From positions 1 through 64,000 of the forward strand of contig JAJEHN010000029.1 of assembly GCA_022823665.1 (NCBI GenBank): a stretch of 64,000 bases of DNA, in the 5' to 3' direction. A program made the translations under genes and the position numbers. Below the pieces are notes generated by a model. That model saw only the letters and a program-made list of their open reading frames with translations. It made no database searches and had not been told where the DNA came from. This DNA comes from Thermoanaerobaculia bacterium. Its GTDB lineage: Bacteria > Acidobacteriota > Thermoanaerobaculia > Multivoradales > Multivoraceae. Of the stretch, positions 34,036-43,255 are shown piece after piece. Numbering within the stretch: position 1 is the stretch's first letter; every line of letters begins with the position of its first letter.

Positions 34036-35209
34036 CCAGATCGTTCAGGTTGTAGTCGCGGATCACGCGCTCGAACGTCTCGTCGTTGAAGCGGAAGTCG
34101 TCCTCCAGGCCGGCGAACGGCTGGTAGACGAACGACGGCTCCCCGGGCCGGTGTTGCCGGCGGGCGTCGATCGCCACGGCGATTACGGACGAGCGATCGA
34201 AGATGCGCTGGGCGTCGTGGACGACCTGGTCGGCTTCGACGCCCAGGGCGCCCTTCTGCCCTTCCACCGACCTTCGCCGGTGGAAGCCGAAGGTGAGCGA
34301 GATGCGCAGTTCCGACGACGTGTTGGCGAACGAGGCGTGGAGCATCTGGCGGTTGACGATCGTCACGTCGCCGGCGTCGCAGACGAGCGGCAGGGCGCCG
34401 GGGAGCTGCTCGCTTCCTCCGTTCGCCTGGACCCGCGCCTCGATGTCGATCTTGCCGAGCTTGTGCGTGCCCGGCACGACCCAGAGACAGCTCGCCGGGG
34501 CCGTGGGATAGAGCTGCACCTGGAAGTTGAAGCCGTGGATGCCCTCGTCCCAGTCGGGAGAACCCCAGTGGGTGACGCCGTCCTGGTGCCACGCCACCGA
34601 ACCGCCGAGACCGGGCTGCTTGACGAAGATCGTGTCGGTGAAGGGCACGAAGTCGTCGCCGTTGATCGCCGCGGCGATCTCCAGGAGGAGCGGGTGGCCG
34701 TAGAGCCGCAAGCCGGAGGGCATTGCCTGGCACATGGAGTTCATGAGGAAGACGATGTCCGCCGGCGCGTCCCGGTCGGGGCGCGGCTGCGTCATCTGTG
34801 TCGGGTGACGTCCGCTGAGAAGCCCGGTGCCGCCCCAGGGGTCGGCCAGCGGCTTGGCGAAGAGATACGGCGGGCGGGCGTAGTCGAGCCCCAGCGCCGG
34901 CCGCCCCTGAGCGTCCACCTCCGCGTCCGGACCAACCGGCGCGCGCTCCAGCATCTCGTTCGCATCGCGGCGCAGCTCGGCCACCTCGTCGCCGTCGATG
35001 AGTCCTTCGAAGACGTAGAACCCGTGCCTCCAGTACGCCGCCAGGATGTCCGGATGGAGCCGGCCGCCATCGGTCAGGCGAATCGGCCCCCGGTTGCCGA
35101 TCTCGGCGGCGATGCGCAGACCTTCTTTCTGGTACGCCGCCAACCCGGCCGCGTGCTCCGCCCGGGTGGGCGACGTCACCGGGTCGCTTGCGCTCTGCGT
35201 GTCGTTCAT
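34028..35209 (-). CDS. Phytanoyl-CoA dioxygenase-like oxygenase, long form
   Basis: The 393-residue protein has the PhyH opening YWRHGFYVFEGLIDGDEV, the iron-binding HxD in WHQDGVTHWG, the distal His in QMLHASFAN and Arg in SELRISLTFGFHRR for 2-oxoglutarate. A C-terminal extension of about 60 residues (EDDFRFNDETFERVIRDYNLN) is beyond the usual length. It is the last gene before the convergent cytochrome gene. The PQQ gene upstream ends 15 bases before its start, so it may share a transcript with the three genes upstream. Confidence 0.85.
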   Translation of the reverse strand: MNDTQSASDPVTSPTRAEHAAGLAAYQKEGLRIAAEIGNRGPIRLTDGGRLHPDILAAYWRHGFYVFEGLIDGDEVAELRRDANEMLERAPVGPDAEVDAQGRPALGLDYARPPYLFAKPLADPWGGTGLLSGRHPTQMTQPRPDRDAPADIVFLMNSMCQAMPSGLRLYGHPLLLEIAAAINGDDFVPFTDTIFVKQPGLGGSVAWHQDGVTHWGSPDWDEGIHGFNFQVQLYPTAPASCLWVVPGTHKLGKIDIEARVQANGGSEQLPGALPLVCDAGDVTIVNRQMLHASFANTSSELRISLTFGFHRRRSVEGQKGALGVEADQVVHDAQRIFDRSSVIAVAIDARRQHRPGEPSFVYQPFAGLEDDFRFNDETFERVIRDYNLNDLAI

Positions 35210-35224
35210 GGGGGTGGAGGGAGT

Positions 35225-36664
35225 CTACCGGCCGGCCGGGGAGTCGTCCGCCGAACGCTGAAACGCCCATAGCGCGCTTCGCGTGCGCAGGTACATCGTC
35301 GTGCCGTCGATCGCCGGCGTCGCCGTGGCCAGGTCGTCGAGATCGGACACGGCCAGCGGCTCGAGCGAGCCATCGCTCGGCAGCACGACGAGCTTGCCGG
35401 ACCTCGACAGCAGATAGAACTTGCCGTCCGCCACGATCGGCGACGCGTAGTAACTGTCGACCGCTCCCTCGAGGCGACCCTGCTCGATGAGTTCCCCCGT
35501 CGCGGAGCGGAGCGTCGTCGTGATGCCGCTGTCGTCGACCATGAGGAGAACGCCGTCGTCGACGATGGGCGACGGAAGCTGCGGGATCTTGCGGTGGTAG
35601 GTCCACCGCGTGTGGGTGGCCGTCAGGTCTCCTCTGAGATCCGCCTCGGGCAGCTCGATGGCGAGGATGCCGTTGCGGCTGTCGAGCGCCGACTGGAAGT
35701 ACGTCCAGTCCCCTTCGTCGAGGTGGCCGTCGCTGGCCAGATCGAAGTAGGACAGGAGATTGCTCACCAGGCCCTCCGGCGCCTCGTCCTGGGAGATCTT
35801 CCCGTCCCCGTCGCCGTCGTGCTCGGCGACGACTTCGCTGAAGGGGTCGAGCCGGACGTGGCGCCCTTCCTCGTTCAGCGGCATCGCGTAGCCGTTGATG
35901 AAGAGGATGCCGTCCTCGACGGCCGCAGTGGACTTCATCTCGAACGAGAGGCCGCTCACCCACCAGAGGCGCTCGCCCGTCGCGGCCGAGTAGCCGGTGA
36001 GGAAGAACGAGCCCGGCACGACGACCTGGAGTTCGCCGCCGTCGGGATGGTGGAGGGTGGGCGTCGAGTGGCCGCTTCTCGCAGCCGGCCGTTCGGTGCG
36101 CCAGACCGGCTCGCCGGACCCGGCGTCCACGGCCAGGATGTAGGAGTCCCGCTGCTGGTCGACCGCGAGAACCACGTTGCCGGCGGCGAGGATCGGCGAG
36201 GCGCCCATGCCGTAGATGTTGTCGAAGGGACCGAGGGGGTGGCGCCAGAGTTCCTCCCCTTCGACCGTGTAGCAGAGCAGGCCGAAGTCGCCGAAGAAGA
36301 CCCAGACGCGCTCGCCGTCGGTGACCGCCGACGGCGACGCCGGTCCGTTGCGGTTGTCGAGCGTCTCGGTCCGCGGCCTGGGGGCCTCGCGCCGCCAGAG
36401 CTCCGCTCCGGTTTCGCGATCGAGGGCGATCGTGTAGAGCGCTTCGCCGTCCGAGGCGGTCAGGAAGATCCGTTCCGCGCTCAGGACGGGCGACGAGTCG
36501 CCGGCCGGGATCCCGGTTCGCCAGAGCAGGTTGCGGTCGGGTCCCACTTCGACCGGCAGGGCGCCCGCCTCGATGGCGCCGCCGCCGTTCGGTCCCCGGA
36601 ATCGCGACCATTCCGCGGTCTCGGCCCAGGCGAACGCCGAGAGAGCAAGGGCGCTCAGGATCAA
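35225..36664 (-). CDS. Exported PQQ-type beta-propeller protein with EF-hand motifs
   Basis: The 479-residue product has repeated propeller blades (GSGEPVWRT, ATGERLWWVSG, GSGEPV-type Trp motifs). In its middle is an EF-hand pair: HDGDGDGKISQDE and LASDGHLDEGDW. The signal is ILSALALSAFAWA. No in-frame ATG or GTG exists near the start. I used TTG 36664, which overlaps the upstream stop as TTGA. CTG 36682 would give a better charged leader (RRRSALILS). It is probably a calcium-binding periplasmic scaffold or PQQ-like oxidoreductase; cofactor binding is not shown. Confidence 0.75.
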   Translation of the reverse strand: MILSALALSAFAWAETAEWSRFRGPNGGGAIEAGALPVEVGPDRNLLWRTGIPAGDSSPVLSAERIFLTASDGEALYTIALDRETGAELWRREAPRPRTETLDNRNGPASPSAVTDGERVWVFFGDFGLLCYTVEGEELWRHPLGPFDNIYGMGASPILAAGNVVLAVDQQRDSYILAVDAGSGEPVWRTERPAARSGHSTPTLHHPDGGELQVVVPGSFFLTGYSAATGERLWWVSGLSFEMKSTAAVEDGILFINGYAMPLNEEGRHVRLDPFSEVVAEHDGDGDGKISQDEAPEGLVSNLLSYFDLASDGHLDEGDWTYFQSALDSRNGILAIELPEADLRGDLTATHTRWTYHRKIPQLPSPIVDDGVLLMVDDSGITTTLRSATGELIEQGRLEGAVDSYYASPIVADGKFYLLSRSGKLVVLPSDGSLEPLAVSDLDDLATATPAIDGTTMYLRTRSALWAFQRSADDSPAGR

Positions 36665-37887
36665 AGCAGATCGCCGCCGCAGGCGGAAGCACAGGTCCCG
36701 TGCGCCTCGAAGGCCTGCACGACGTTCTTGCCGCTGCGCCAGCGATGGACCTCGTCCGGCCCGTCGACCAGGCGCTGGGCGCGGATGCCGCGGTACCAGC
36801 GGGCCAGCGGAGTGTCCATGCTGTAACCCAGGGCGCCGTGGAGCTGGATCGCGGTGTCGACCACCTGGTGCACCATGTTCGCGAGGAAGACCTTGGCGAT
36901 GCCGTTCTCGACGCGCAGGTCCATGCCGTTCTCCGCCTTGTAGGCGATGTGGAGCAACATGAGCCGGGCCTTGTAGAGTTCGGCGGCGCAGTCGGCGAGC
37001 ATCCAGCGCACCCCCTGGCGGTCGGCGAGGCGCTTGCCGAACGTCACCCGCTTCACCGTGTGTCCGACGGCGAGGTCGAGGGCGCGCTGCGCCATCGCCA
37101 CGTTGTGCATGCCGTGACGCAGCCGCCCGTAGGCGAGGCGGTGCTGGCCCATCGCGAAGCCCTGGCCGCGGCCGCCGAGGAGGTTCTCCTTCGGGACGAT
37201 GAGGTTCTCGATGCGGATCTCCGAGTGCGAGCCTCCGAGCTTCAGGCCGAGATCGGTGTGCGGCTGCATCGTCTCGATGTCGCGGACGATCCGGTAGCCG
37301 GGGTTCGGCAACTCGACGAGGAACGTCGAGAACTGCCGGTGGCGGGCGACGTCGGGATCGGTCTTCGCCATGACGAGGGCGACGTCGGCGACGCTTGCGG
37401 AGGAGCTGAACCACTTCTCGCCGTTCAGCACGTAGTTGTCGCCGTCGAGAACGGCCGACGTCTGCATGCCCGTGGCGTCGGCGCCGGCGGCTCTCTCGGT
37501 CATCGAGTAGCAGATGCGCTTCTCGCCCGCCAGCAGCGGCTTCAGGAAGCGCTCCTTCTGGTCCTCGGTGCCGTTCTCGAGCAGCGTCAGCATGGTCGCG
37601 TCGTCGGGACCCTGCGTGTTGAGGGAGAGCGCTCCGAGGAAGCTCTCGCCGAGTTCCATCTGGACCAGCGCGTTGGCCAGCGGCTTCAGGCCCATGCCGC
37701 CGTACTCCTCCGGGATGAAGGGGCACCACAGCCCCTGCGACCTCGCCTTCGCGCGGAGCCCGGCCAGCACCTCGTCGAAGTTCTCCGGCGTGCATCCCTC
37801 TTCGGCCGGGATGCACTCGTTCTGGACGAAGTCGCGCACCCTGGCGCGCACCGCCTTGGTCTCTGCTGGAATCTCGAAATCGATCAT
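36661..37887 (-). CDS. Acyl-CoA dehydrogenase
   Basis: The 408-residue product starts at an ATG preceded by GAAGGAGAG. It has the three-domain acyl-CoA dehydrogenase fold. YSMTERAAGADATGMQTSA and NGEKWFSSSASVADVALVMAKT cover the flavin and middle domain, and VKRVTFGKRLADRQGVRWMLAD with QLHGALGYSMDTPLARWYRGIRAQRLVDGPDEVHR cover the C-terminal domain. An acidic base is expected near RLVDGPDEV. It oxidises an acyl-CoA thioester, passing electrons to an electron-transfer flavoprotein. It is followed, with an overlap, by the PQQ-type gene. Confidence 0.88.
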   Translation of the reverse strand: MIDFEIPAETKAVRARVRDFVQNECIPAEEGCTPENFDEVLAGLRAKARSQGLWCPFIPEEYGGMGLKPLANALVQMELGESFLGALSLNTQGPDDATMLTLLENGTEDQKERFLKPLLAGEKRICYSMTERAAGADATGMQTSAVLDGDNYVLNGEKWFSSSASVADVALVMAKTDPDVARHRQFSTFLVELPNPGYRIVRDIETMQPHTDLGLKLGGSHSEIRIENLIVPKENLLGGRGQGFAMGQHRLAYGRLRHGMHNVAMAQRALDLAVGHTVKRVTFGKRLADRQGVRWMLADCAAELYKARLMLLHIAYKAENGMDLRVENGIAKVFLANMVHQVVDTAIQLHGALGYSMDTPLARWYRGIRAQRLVDGPDEVHRWRSGKNVVQAFEAHGTCASACGGDLL

Positions 37888-37921
37888 CGTCTCTCCTTCA
37901 GTCGTTCTATCGAGGGCGGTC

Positions 37922-38989
37922 TCAGAAAATCGCCAGTGCGTTGATCGGCGAGCCGGTGCCGGTTTCGACGGCCAGCGGCCCCGCCACGAGCAGGAACTCC
38001 CAGCGACCCAGTTCGGCCGCCGTTTCGGCGACCGCTTCGAGGTCCTGGTTGTCGAAGATGTCGATGCCCATGGCGACGATCGTGAGGATGTGGACCGGAA
38101 GGTCGACGCCCTCCACCTGCGACGGCACGACGTCGAGCGCGGCATCGGAGCCGATGAACGAGATGTCGCGGGAGCGCACCCAGGGCATCGTCGAGCCGTG
38201 GAGGCCGGCCGCGTTCTGCGACACGTCCCAGGGTCCGACTTCGGCGCGGCGCGCCCAGCGCCCGGTGCGGATGAAGATCGCGTCGCCGGAACGGACGCGG
38301 AGTCCGGCCATCTCCTCGAAGGCCTCGAGGTCCTCGGTGTAGATCGGCGTGCCCGGCTCGAGATACGGCACACCCTTGAGGCGCGGAATGTCGAACACGA
38401 TGCCCCTGGTGACGATGCCGCCGCGGAGGTTGAAGATGGAGGACCGCGTGCAGCCTTCTCCGGTCACCGTGTCCTGCGAGTAGCCGTTGTACATCTTCCC
38501 CTTGTAGAGGATGTGGCAGAGCGCGTCGATGTGGCTGTGCGAGTAGCCGTGGTAGCTGATCTCGTAGCGGTCGCTCACGCCGCCGCGAAACGCGGGCTCC
38601 TCGTCGGGATCGGGCAGCCGCAGGATGGCGCGCTCGAAGGGGAACGGCACGTCGACGGCCTGCTCGATGATCAGCGGATGGGCGAGGGAGACGGAAATGC
38701 CCTCCGTCGCCAGCGCCAGAGCCTCGAGGCGCTTCTCGGGCGTGATCAGGTTGGCCGTGCCGAGCTGGTCGTCGTCGCCCCAGCGACCCCAGTTGGAGAG
38801 TTCCTCCATCAGGCGCTCGATATCCGCCTGGGTGAGATCGCGCGATTCGGGTGAGTAGCTCGGGGCGGGTTCGAGTGAGGATGCGAGTGCTTCCGAGTCC
38901 GATGCCGGCTCAGTCTCCTGCTCCTGGGCCGCGCAGGCGGCAACCAGCAGCGTGCAAGCCATGGCGAGCCCCAGATGTGTGGCCTTCAT
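37922..38989 (-). CDS. Cyclase family metal-dependent hydrolase, lipoprotein
   Basis: The 355-residue product has a lipoprotein signal (LAMACTLLVAACAAQ). The metal-binding motif of the cyclase/KynB-like family is GYSHSHIDALCH, and later GDAIFIRTGRWARR and GIDIFDNQDLEAV match the same fold. A homologue without a signal is at 51560-52330. Such enzymes hydrolyse or cyclise amides or lactones; N-formylkynurenine is only one known substrate. It lies 34 bases upstream of the acyl-CoA dehydrogenase start in the same direction. Confidence 0.8.
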   Translation of the reverse strand: MKATHLGLAMACTLLVAACAAQEQETEPASDSEALASSLEPAPSYSPESRDLTQADIERLMEELSNWGRWGDDDQLGTANLITPEKRLEALALATEGISVSLAHPLIIEQAVDVPFPFERAILRLPDPDEEPAFRGGVSDRYEISYHGYSHSHIDALCHILYKGKMYNGYSQDTVTGEGCTRSSIFNLRGGIVTRGIVFDIPRLKGVPYLEPGTPIYTEDLEAFEEMAGLRVRSGDAIFIRTGRWARRAEVGPWDVSQNAAGLHGSTMPWVRSRDISFIGSDAALDVVPSQVEGVDLPVHILTIVAMGIDIFDNQDLEAVAETAAELGRWEFLLVAGPLAVETGTGSPINALAIF

Positions 38990-39123
38990 TCTCTTCCCTC
39001 CCTGTTGCGGATTCGCGCCGATTCTGCCGCATCGTCACGATCAGCGACCGCCTGAGAACCTGCTTCGCTGCGTTCTACGGCGCACGCTGCTAGTTTGCCA
39101 CTGTGTTGGCCGAGGAGGAGTTC

Positions 39124-40080
39124 ATGAAACGGCGCGCGAGGTTGGACGTGAGGCTCGTGGTTCTCTCACTGGTGTCACTCGTGGCCATCGCGGCAGGCGG
39201 TCAGGCGCAGGAGCCGAAGACCGTTCGCATCGACACCCTGAGCGTGATGGACACGCTCTACCACCTGTCGGGCGGCGGCGCCAACTCGCTGGCGCTCATC
39301 GACGAGATCAATGGCGGCGTCGTGTTGATCGACACGAAGCCCCCGGGGTGGGGTCAGCCGGTGCGGGACGCACTCGACGGGGTGACCGACCTCCCGGTCA
39401 CGACGATCATCAACACCCACGCGCATCCGGATCATGCCGGCAGCAACGGCGAGTTCGGGAGCGCCGCCCTGATCGTGGCGCACGAGAACACGAAGGCGAA
39501 CCTGGCCCGGATGGATCTCTACTCGGGTGCGAACGCCGCCTCGCTACCCACGACGACGTTCGCCGACCGGTTCTCGCTGCTCGAGGACATCGACCGTATC
39601 GAGCTGTACCACTTCGGACCCGCCCACACCGATGGCGACATCATCGTCGTCTTCCCCGCCAAGGGGGTGGCGTACATGGGAGGCCTGTTTCCATCGAAGG
39701 CGACGCCGGTCATCGACACGAGCAACGGCGGCAGCGGCGTGGCCTTCCCCGACACACTGGCGAAGGCGGTTGCCGGGATCCCGGGTGTGAGCCGTGTGAT
39801 CACGGGCCACGGCGAGGCTCCTGTGACCTACGCCGGAAGGGGTCGCCGCGAAACCGGGGCGGATCGCCCCTGGACGGGGTTCATGACGTGGGAAGATCTG
39901 GAGGAGTACGCCGACTTCAATCGCGACTTTCTGGAGGCCACGGTAAGAGCCTTCCGGGCCGGCCTGACCGTCGACGAGGCGGCGGCGACCCTCGAGCTGC
40001 CCGAGCGCTACAAGGACTACGGCATGGAGCACGCGAGAGCGAACATCGAGGCGATCTATGACGAGCTGGCGAACCGGTAG
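39124..40080 (+). CDS. Exported metallo-beta-lactamase-fold hydrolase
   Basis: The 318-residue product starts at the ATG after GGAGGAG and has a signal peptide (VLSLVSLVAIAAGGQAQ). Zinc ligands are in THAHPDHAGS (His99, His101, Asp103, His104), FGPAHTDGD and ITGHGE. The context TKPPGW and a long C-terminal helix (YADFNRDFLEATVRAF) resemble lactonase or quinone-hydrolase members rather than true beta-lactamases. Substrate unknown. It precedes a PQQ-type gene by 10 bases. Confidence 0.82.
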   Translation: MKRRARLDVRLVVLSLVSLVAIAAGGQAQEPKTVRIDTLSVMDTLYHLSGGGANSLALIDEINGGVVLIDTKPPGWGQPVRDALDGVTDLPVTTIINTHAHPDHAGSNGEFGSAALIVAHENTKANLARMDLYSGANAASLPTTTFADRFSLLEDIDRIELYHFGPAHTDGDIIVVFPAKGVAYMGGLFPSKATPVIDTSNGGSGVAFPDTLAKAVAGIPGVSRVITGHGEAPVTYAGRGRRETGADRPWTGFMTWEDLEEYADFNRDFLEATVRAFRAGLTVDEAAATLELPERYKDYGMEHARANIEAIYDELANR

Positions 40081-40090
40081 CGGGCCGCGG

Positions 40091-41434
40091 ATGGCCGGAA
40101 GACTCGCAGCGCCCCTCGTGTGCGCCGCAACCCTCCTGGTGGGTGCGACCCAGGCCCGTGCCGACGACTGGCCGGAGTTTCGAGGCAAGGGCCGTCTCGG
40201 CGTCTGGCACGAGACGGGGCTCCTGGAGGAGTTCCCCGCCGAGGGCCTGAAGGTGCGCTGGCGGACGCCGATCAAGGCCGGCTTTGCGGGTCCCGCCGTG
40301 GTCGACGGCCGCGTCTTCATCACCGACTTCGAAGCCACCCACGGCATGCGCGGAACCGAGCGAGCGCTCGCGCTCGATGAGGCGACCGGCCGCATCCTGT
40401 GGACCCAGGCATGGGAGGCGGACTACGCCGGGATCCAGTGGGAAACGGGCCCCGGCGCGACCCCGACGGTCGACGGAGACCGCGTCTACACCCTGGGACG
40501 CACGGGCGTCCTGTCGGCGTTCCACGTGGAGACGGGCGAGCTCCTCTGGCGCAAGGACTACGCCGAGGACTACGGGGTCGACCGCTTGCAGTGGGGATTC
40601 GACTGGGGTTTCGCCAGCGCGCCGCTGGTCGACGGTCCGCGGCTCATCTGCTTCGTCGGCGGCCCGGAGAACGCGCGGGTGGTGGCGTTCGACAAGATGA
40701 CCGGCGAGGAGATCTGGCGCGCGCTGGACAGCGAAGCGGACCTCGGCGTCGCGCAGCCGATCATCATCGAGGCCGGCGGCGCCCGGCAGCTCATCGTCTG
40801 GAATCCGGAAGAGGTCGTCTCGCTCGATCCGACCAACGGCGAGTTCTACTGGCGGCAGCCCTACACGGTCGGCGGCGCGATGACCGTCGCGACGCCGGTG
40901 CAGGTCGGATCGCAACTGTTCTTCACGACCTTCTACGACGGACCCCTGATGCTGAACCTCGACCAGGACAGACCCGGCGCCACCGTCGCCTGGAAGGGCT
41001 CGAGCAACAGCGAGATCCAGACGGACGGGCTCCACGCCGTCCTGGCGACGCCGATCATCGAGGGCGGGACGATCTACGGCATCTGCAGTTACGGCCAGTT
41101 GCGCGGCCTGAACGCCGAGACGGGCGAGCGTCTCTGGGAAACGCAGGAAGCGACCGGAGAACGACGGCGCTGGGTGTCCGGCTTCCTGGTCCGGAACGGC
41201 GATCGGGTGTTCATCAACAACGATCGCGGCGACCTGATCATCGCCAGACTGAGTCCTTCCGGCTACGAAGAGATCAGCCGGACGCACCTCATCACGCCCA
41301 CGTCGCGGCCCGGCAACCGGCGCGAGCTGCGCTACGTGAACTGGGTTCACCCGGCTTACGCCAACAAGCACATCTACGTGAGAAACGACGAGGAGATGAT
41401 CTCCGTGTCGTTGGACCAGGCAGACTACGAGTGA
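40091..41434 (+). CDS. Exported PQQ-type beta-propeller protein, second copy
   Basis: The 447-residue product uses the ATG at 40091; an in-frame ATG at 40058 would run into the MBL gene. A signal peptide (LVCAATLLVGATQARA) precedes propeller blades marked by ATGRILWTQAW, TGELLWRKDY, TGEEIWRAL and TGERLWETQ. No heme motif is present. It resembles outer-membrane assembly or PQQ-like propellers; the precise role is open. The next gene starts within 15 bases of the stop, so MBL, propeller and DUF3604 form one operon. Confidence 0.8.
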   Translation: MAGRLAAPLVCAATLLVGATQARADDWPEFRGKGRLGVWHETGLLEEFPAEGLKVRWRTPIKAGFAGPAVVDGRVFITDFEATHGMRGTERALALDEATGRILWTQAWEADYAGIQWETGPGATPTVDGDRVYTLGRTGVLSAFHVETGELLWRKDYAEDYGVDRLQWGFDWGFASAPLVDGPRLICFVGGPENARVVAFDKMTGEEIWRALDSEADLGVAQPIIIEAGGARQLIVWNPEEVVSLDPTNGEFYWRQPYTVGGAMTVATPVQVGSQLFFTTFYDGPLMLNLDQDRPGATVAWKGSSNSEIQTDGLHAVLATPIIEGGTIYGICSYGQLRGLNAETGERLWETQEATGERRRWVSGFLVRNGDRVFINNDRGDLIIARLSPSGYEEISRTHLITPTSRPGNRRELRYVNWVHPAYANKHIYVRNDEEMISVSLDQADYE

Positions 41435-41448
41435 CACCCGGAGCCACC

Positions 41449-43251
41449 GTGCGATCTCCTCGACTCCTTCTCCCGGCGATCCTGGGGATTCTCCCGGCGG
41501 TCGCGCCGCTCTCACCCGCCTCGGGCGAGGAGCGGTCGGCGTTCTTCGGCGACCTGCACGTGCACACCGCCTACTCGTTCGATGCCTTCTCGTTCGCCAC
41601 GCGGACGACCCCCGACGACGCGTACCGATTCGCTGCCGGCGAGGCGATCAGGCATCCCTCGGGAAACGAGATCCAGCTCGACCGGCCCCTCGACTTCTAC
41701 GCGGTGACGGATCACGCAGCGTACCTGGGGGTCCTGCGCGCCCTCGCCGACCCCGGCCACCCGCTCGCGGACGACCCCGAGGTCAGGCGCTACGTCGAAG
41801 CGACGACGGTCAAGGCGCGAGGCGGCTACCTGCCGGGCGCCCAGGAGTTCGTTGCCCGGCACGCGGACCCGGAAGTGTTCCGGACGGCCTGGCAGGAGAT
41901 AGTCGCCGCGGCGGAACGTCACTACCGGCCGGGCACCCTGACGACCTTCATTGGCTACGAGTACACCCCCTCGCGGGACGGCGGCAACCTGCACCGGAAC
42001 GTGATCTTCAGGGACGGCACGGCGCCCCGGGAGCCCTTCAGCCGACTCGATTCGGCGAATCCCGAAGACCTCTGGAGCTGGATGGACCGCCTGCGGGACG
42101 AGGGCATCGAGGCGCTGGCGATCCCGCACAACTCGAACGGCTCGGACGGCTGGATGTTCCAGACCGAGACGTTCGCCGGCGGCCCGCTCGACGCCGAGTA
42201 CGCGACGAAACGGATGCGCAACGAGCCGGTCGTCGAGATCACGCAGGTCAAGGGGACCTCCGAGACCCATCCCTTTCTGTCGCCCAACGACGAGTGGGCC
42301 GACTTCGAGATCTTCCCCTTTCGCGTCGGCATGTGGGCCACGAGCCGGCCCAGGGGCAGCTACGTTCGCCAGGCGTTGCTGGACGGCATCGCGTTCCAGA
42401 GCCGGGAGGGCTTCAACCCGTACCGACTGGGGTTCGTCGGCGCCAGCGACACCCACAACTCGGGTTTCCAGTTCGACGAGGAGAAGCACACCGGCAAGGT
42501 CGGCGTGCATGACTTCGACCCGGTCAGCCGGGGCTCGGTCCCGGCCGACGTCGTCGACGGCGTGCCGACGTATCGCGAGGTCTTCCGCCGCTACTACAGC
42601 AACTCGGGCCTGACCGGCGTCTGGGCCGAGGAGAACAGCCGGGAGGCCATCTACGCGGCTCTGCGCCGCAAGGAGACTTTCGCCACCTCGGGCACCCGCA
42701 TCCGGGTGCGGATGTTCGCCGGCTACGGCCTGCCCGACGACCTTCACCGCCGCGACGACATGGCGGCCGTGGGCTACGAGCGCGGCGTCGCCATGGGAGG
42801 CGAACTCGACGCCGGTCGGGGCGGCAGTCCCGCGTTCGCGGTCCGCGCGCTGCGCGACCCGTCCGGCGCCCCGCTCCAGCGTCTCCAGATCGTCAAGGGC
42901 TGGGTGCAGGACGGCGATCAGCAGGAGCGGATCTTCGACGTCGCCTGCTCCGACGGGCTGGAGCCGGATCCGGGGACCCACCGCTGTCCGGACAACGGCG
43001 CCACCGTCGACCTGACCAACTGCGCCATCAGCCAGGACGTGGGCGACGCCGAGCTGGGAGCGACCTGGAGCGATCCCGGCTTCGACCCGGAGCATCACGC
43101 GTTCTACTACGTCCGCGTCCTGGAGAACCCGACGTGCCGCTGGTCGACGTGGGATGCCGTGAAAGCCGGCGTTGCGCCGCGCGTGTCCCTGCCGGCGACG
43201 ATCCAGGAGCGCGCCTGGTCGTCGCCGATCTGGATCGTTCCCGGCAGCTAG
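41449..43251 (+). CDS. Exported DUF3604 family protein (PHP-like metal-site hydrolase)
   Basis: The 600-residue product starts at GTG 41449, behind GGAG; GTG 41431 overlapping the upstream stop (GTGA) is an alternative. A signal peptide (LLLPAILGILPAVAPLSPASG) is followed by a PHP-like active site: FGDLHVHTAYSFDAF, YAVTDHAAYLG, AIPHNSNGSDG and GASDTHNSGF. DUF3604 proteins are widespread in marine bacteria and have no agreed substrate. The metal ligands are intact. It ends just 4 bases from the convergent sulfatase operon. Confidence 0.82.
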   Translation: MRSPRLLLPAILGILPAVAPLSPASGEERSAFFGDLHVHTAYSFDAFSFATRTTPDDAYRFAAGEAIRHPSGNEIQLDRPLDFYAVTDHAAYLGVLRALADPGHPLADDPEVRRYVEATTVKARGGYLPGAQEFVARHADPEVFRTAWQEIVAAAERHYRPGTLTTFIGYEYTPSRDGGNLHRNVIFRDGTAPREPFSRLDSANPEDLWSWMDRLRDEGIEALAIPHNSNGSDGWMFQTETFAGGPLDAEYATKRMRNEPVVEITQVKGTSETHPFLSPNDEWADFEIFPFRVGMWATSRPRGSYVRQALLDGIAFQSREGFNPYRLGFVGASDTHNSGFQFDEEKHTGKVGVHDFDPVSRGSVPADVVDGVPTYREVFRRYYSNSGLTGVWAEENSREAIYAALRRKETFATSGTRIRVRMFAGYGLPDDLHRRDDMAAVGYERGVAMGGELDAGRGGSPAFAVRALRDPSGAPLQRLQIVKGWVQDGDQQERIFDVACSDGLEPDPGTHRCPDNGATVDLTNCAISQDVGDAELGATWSDPGFDPEHHAFYYVRVLENPTCRWSTWDAVKAGVAPRVSLPATIQERAWSSPIWIVPGS

Positions 43252-43255
43252 CGCG

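Noticed and set aside
34008..36692. Minus-strand open frame of 894 residues spanning PhyH and the propeller gene
   Set aside because: It is a different frame from both genes and reads as low-complexity Arg/Gly/Pro-rich sequence.
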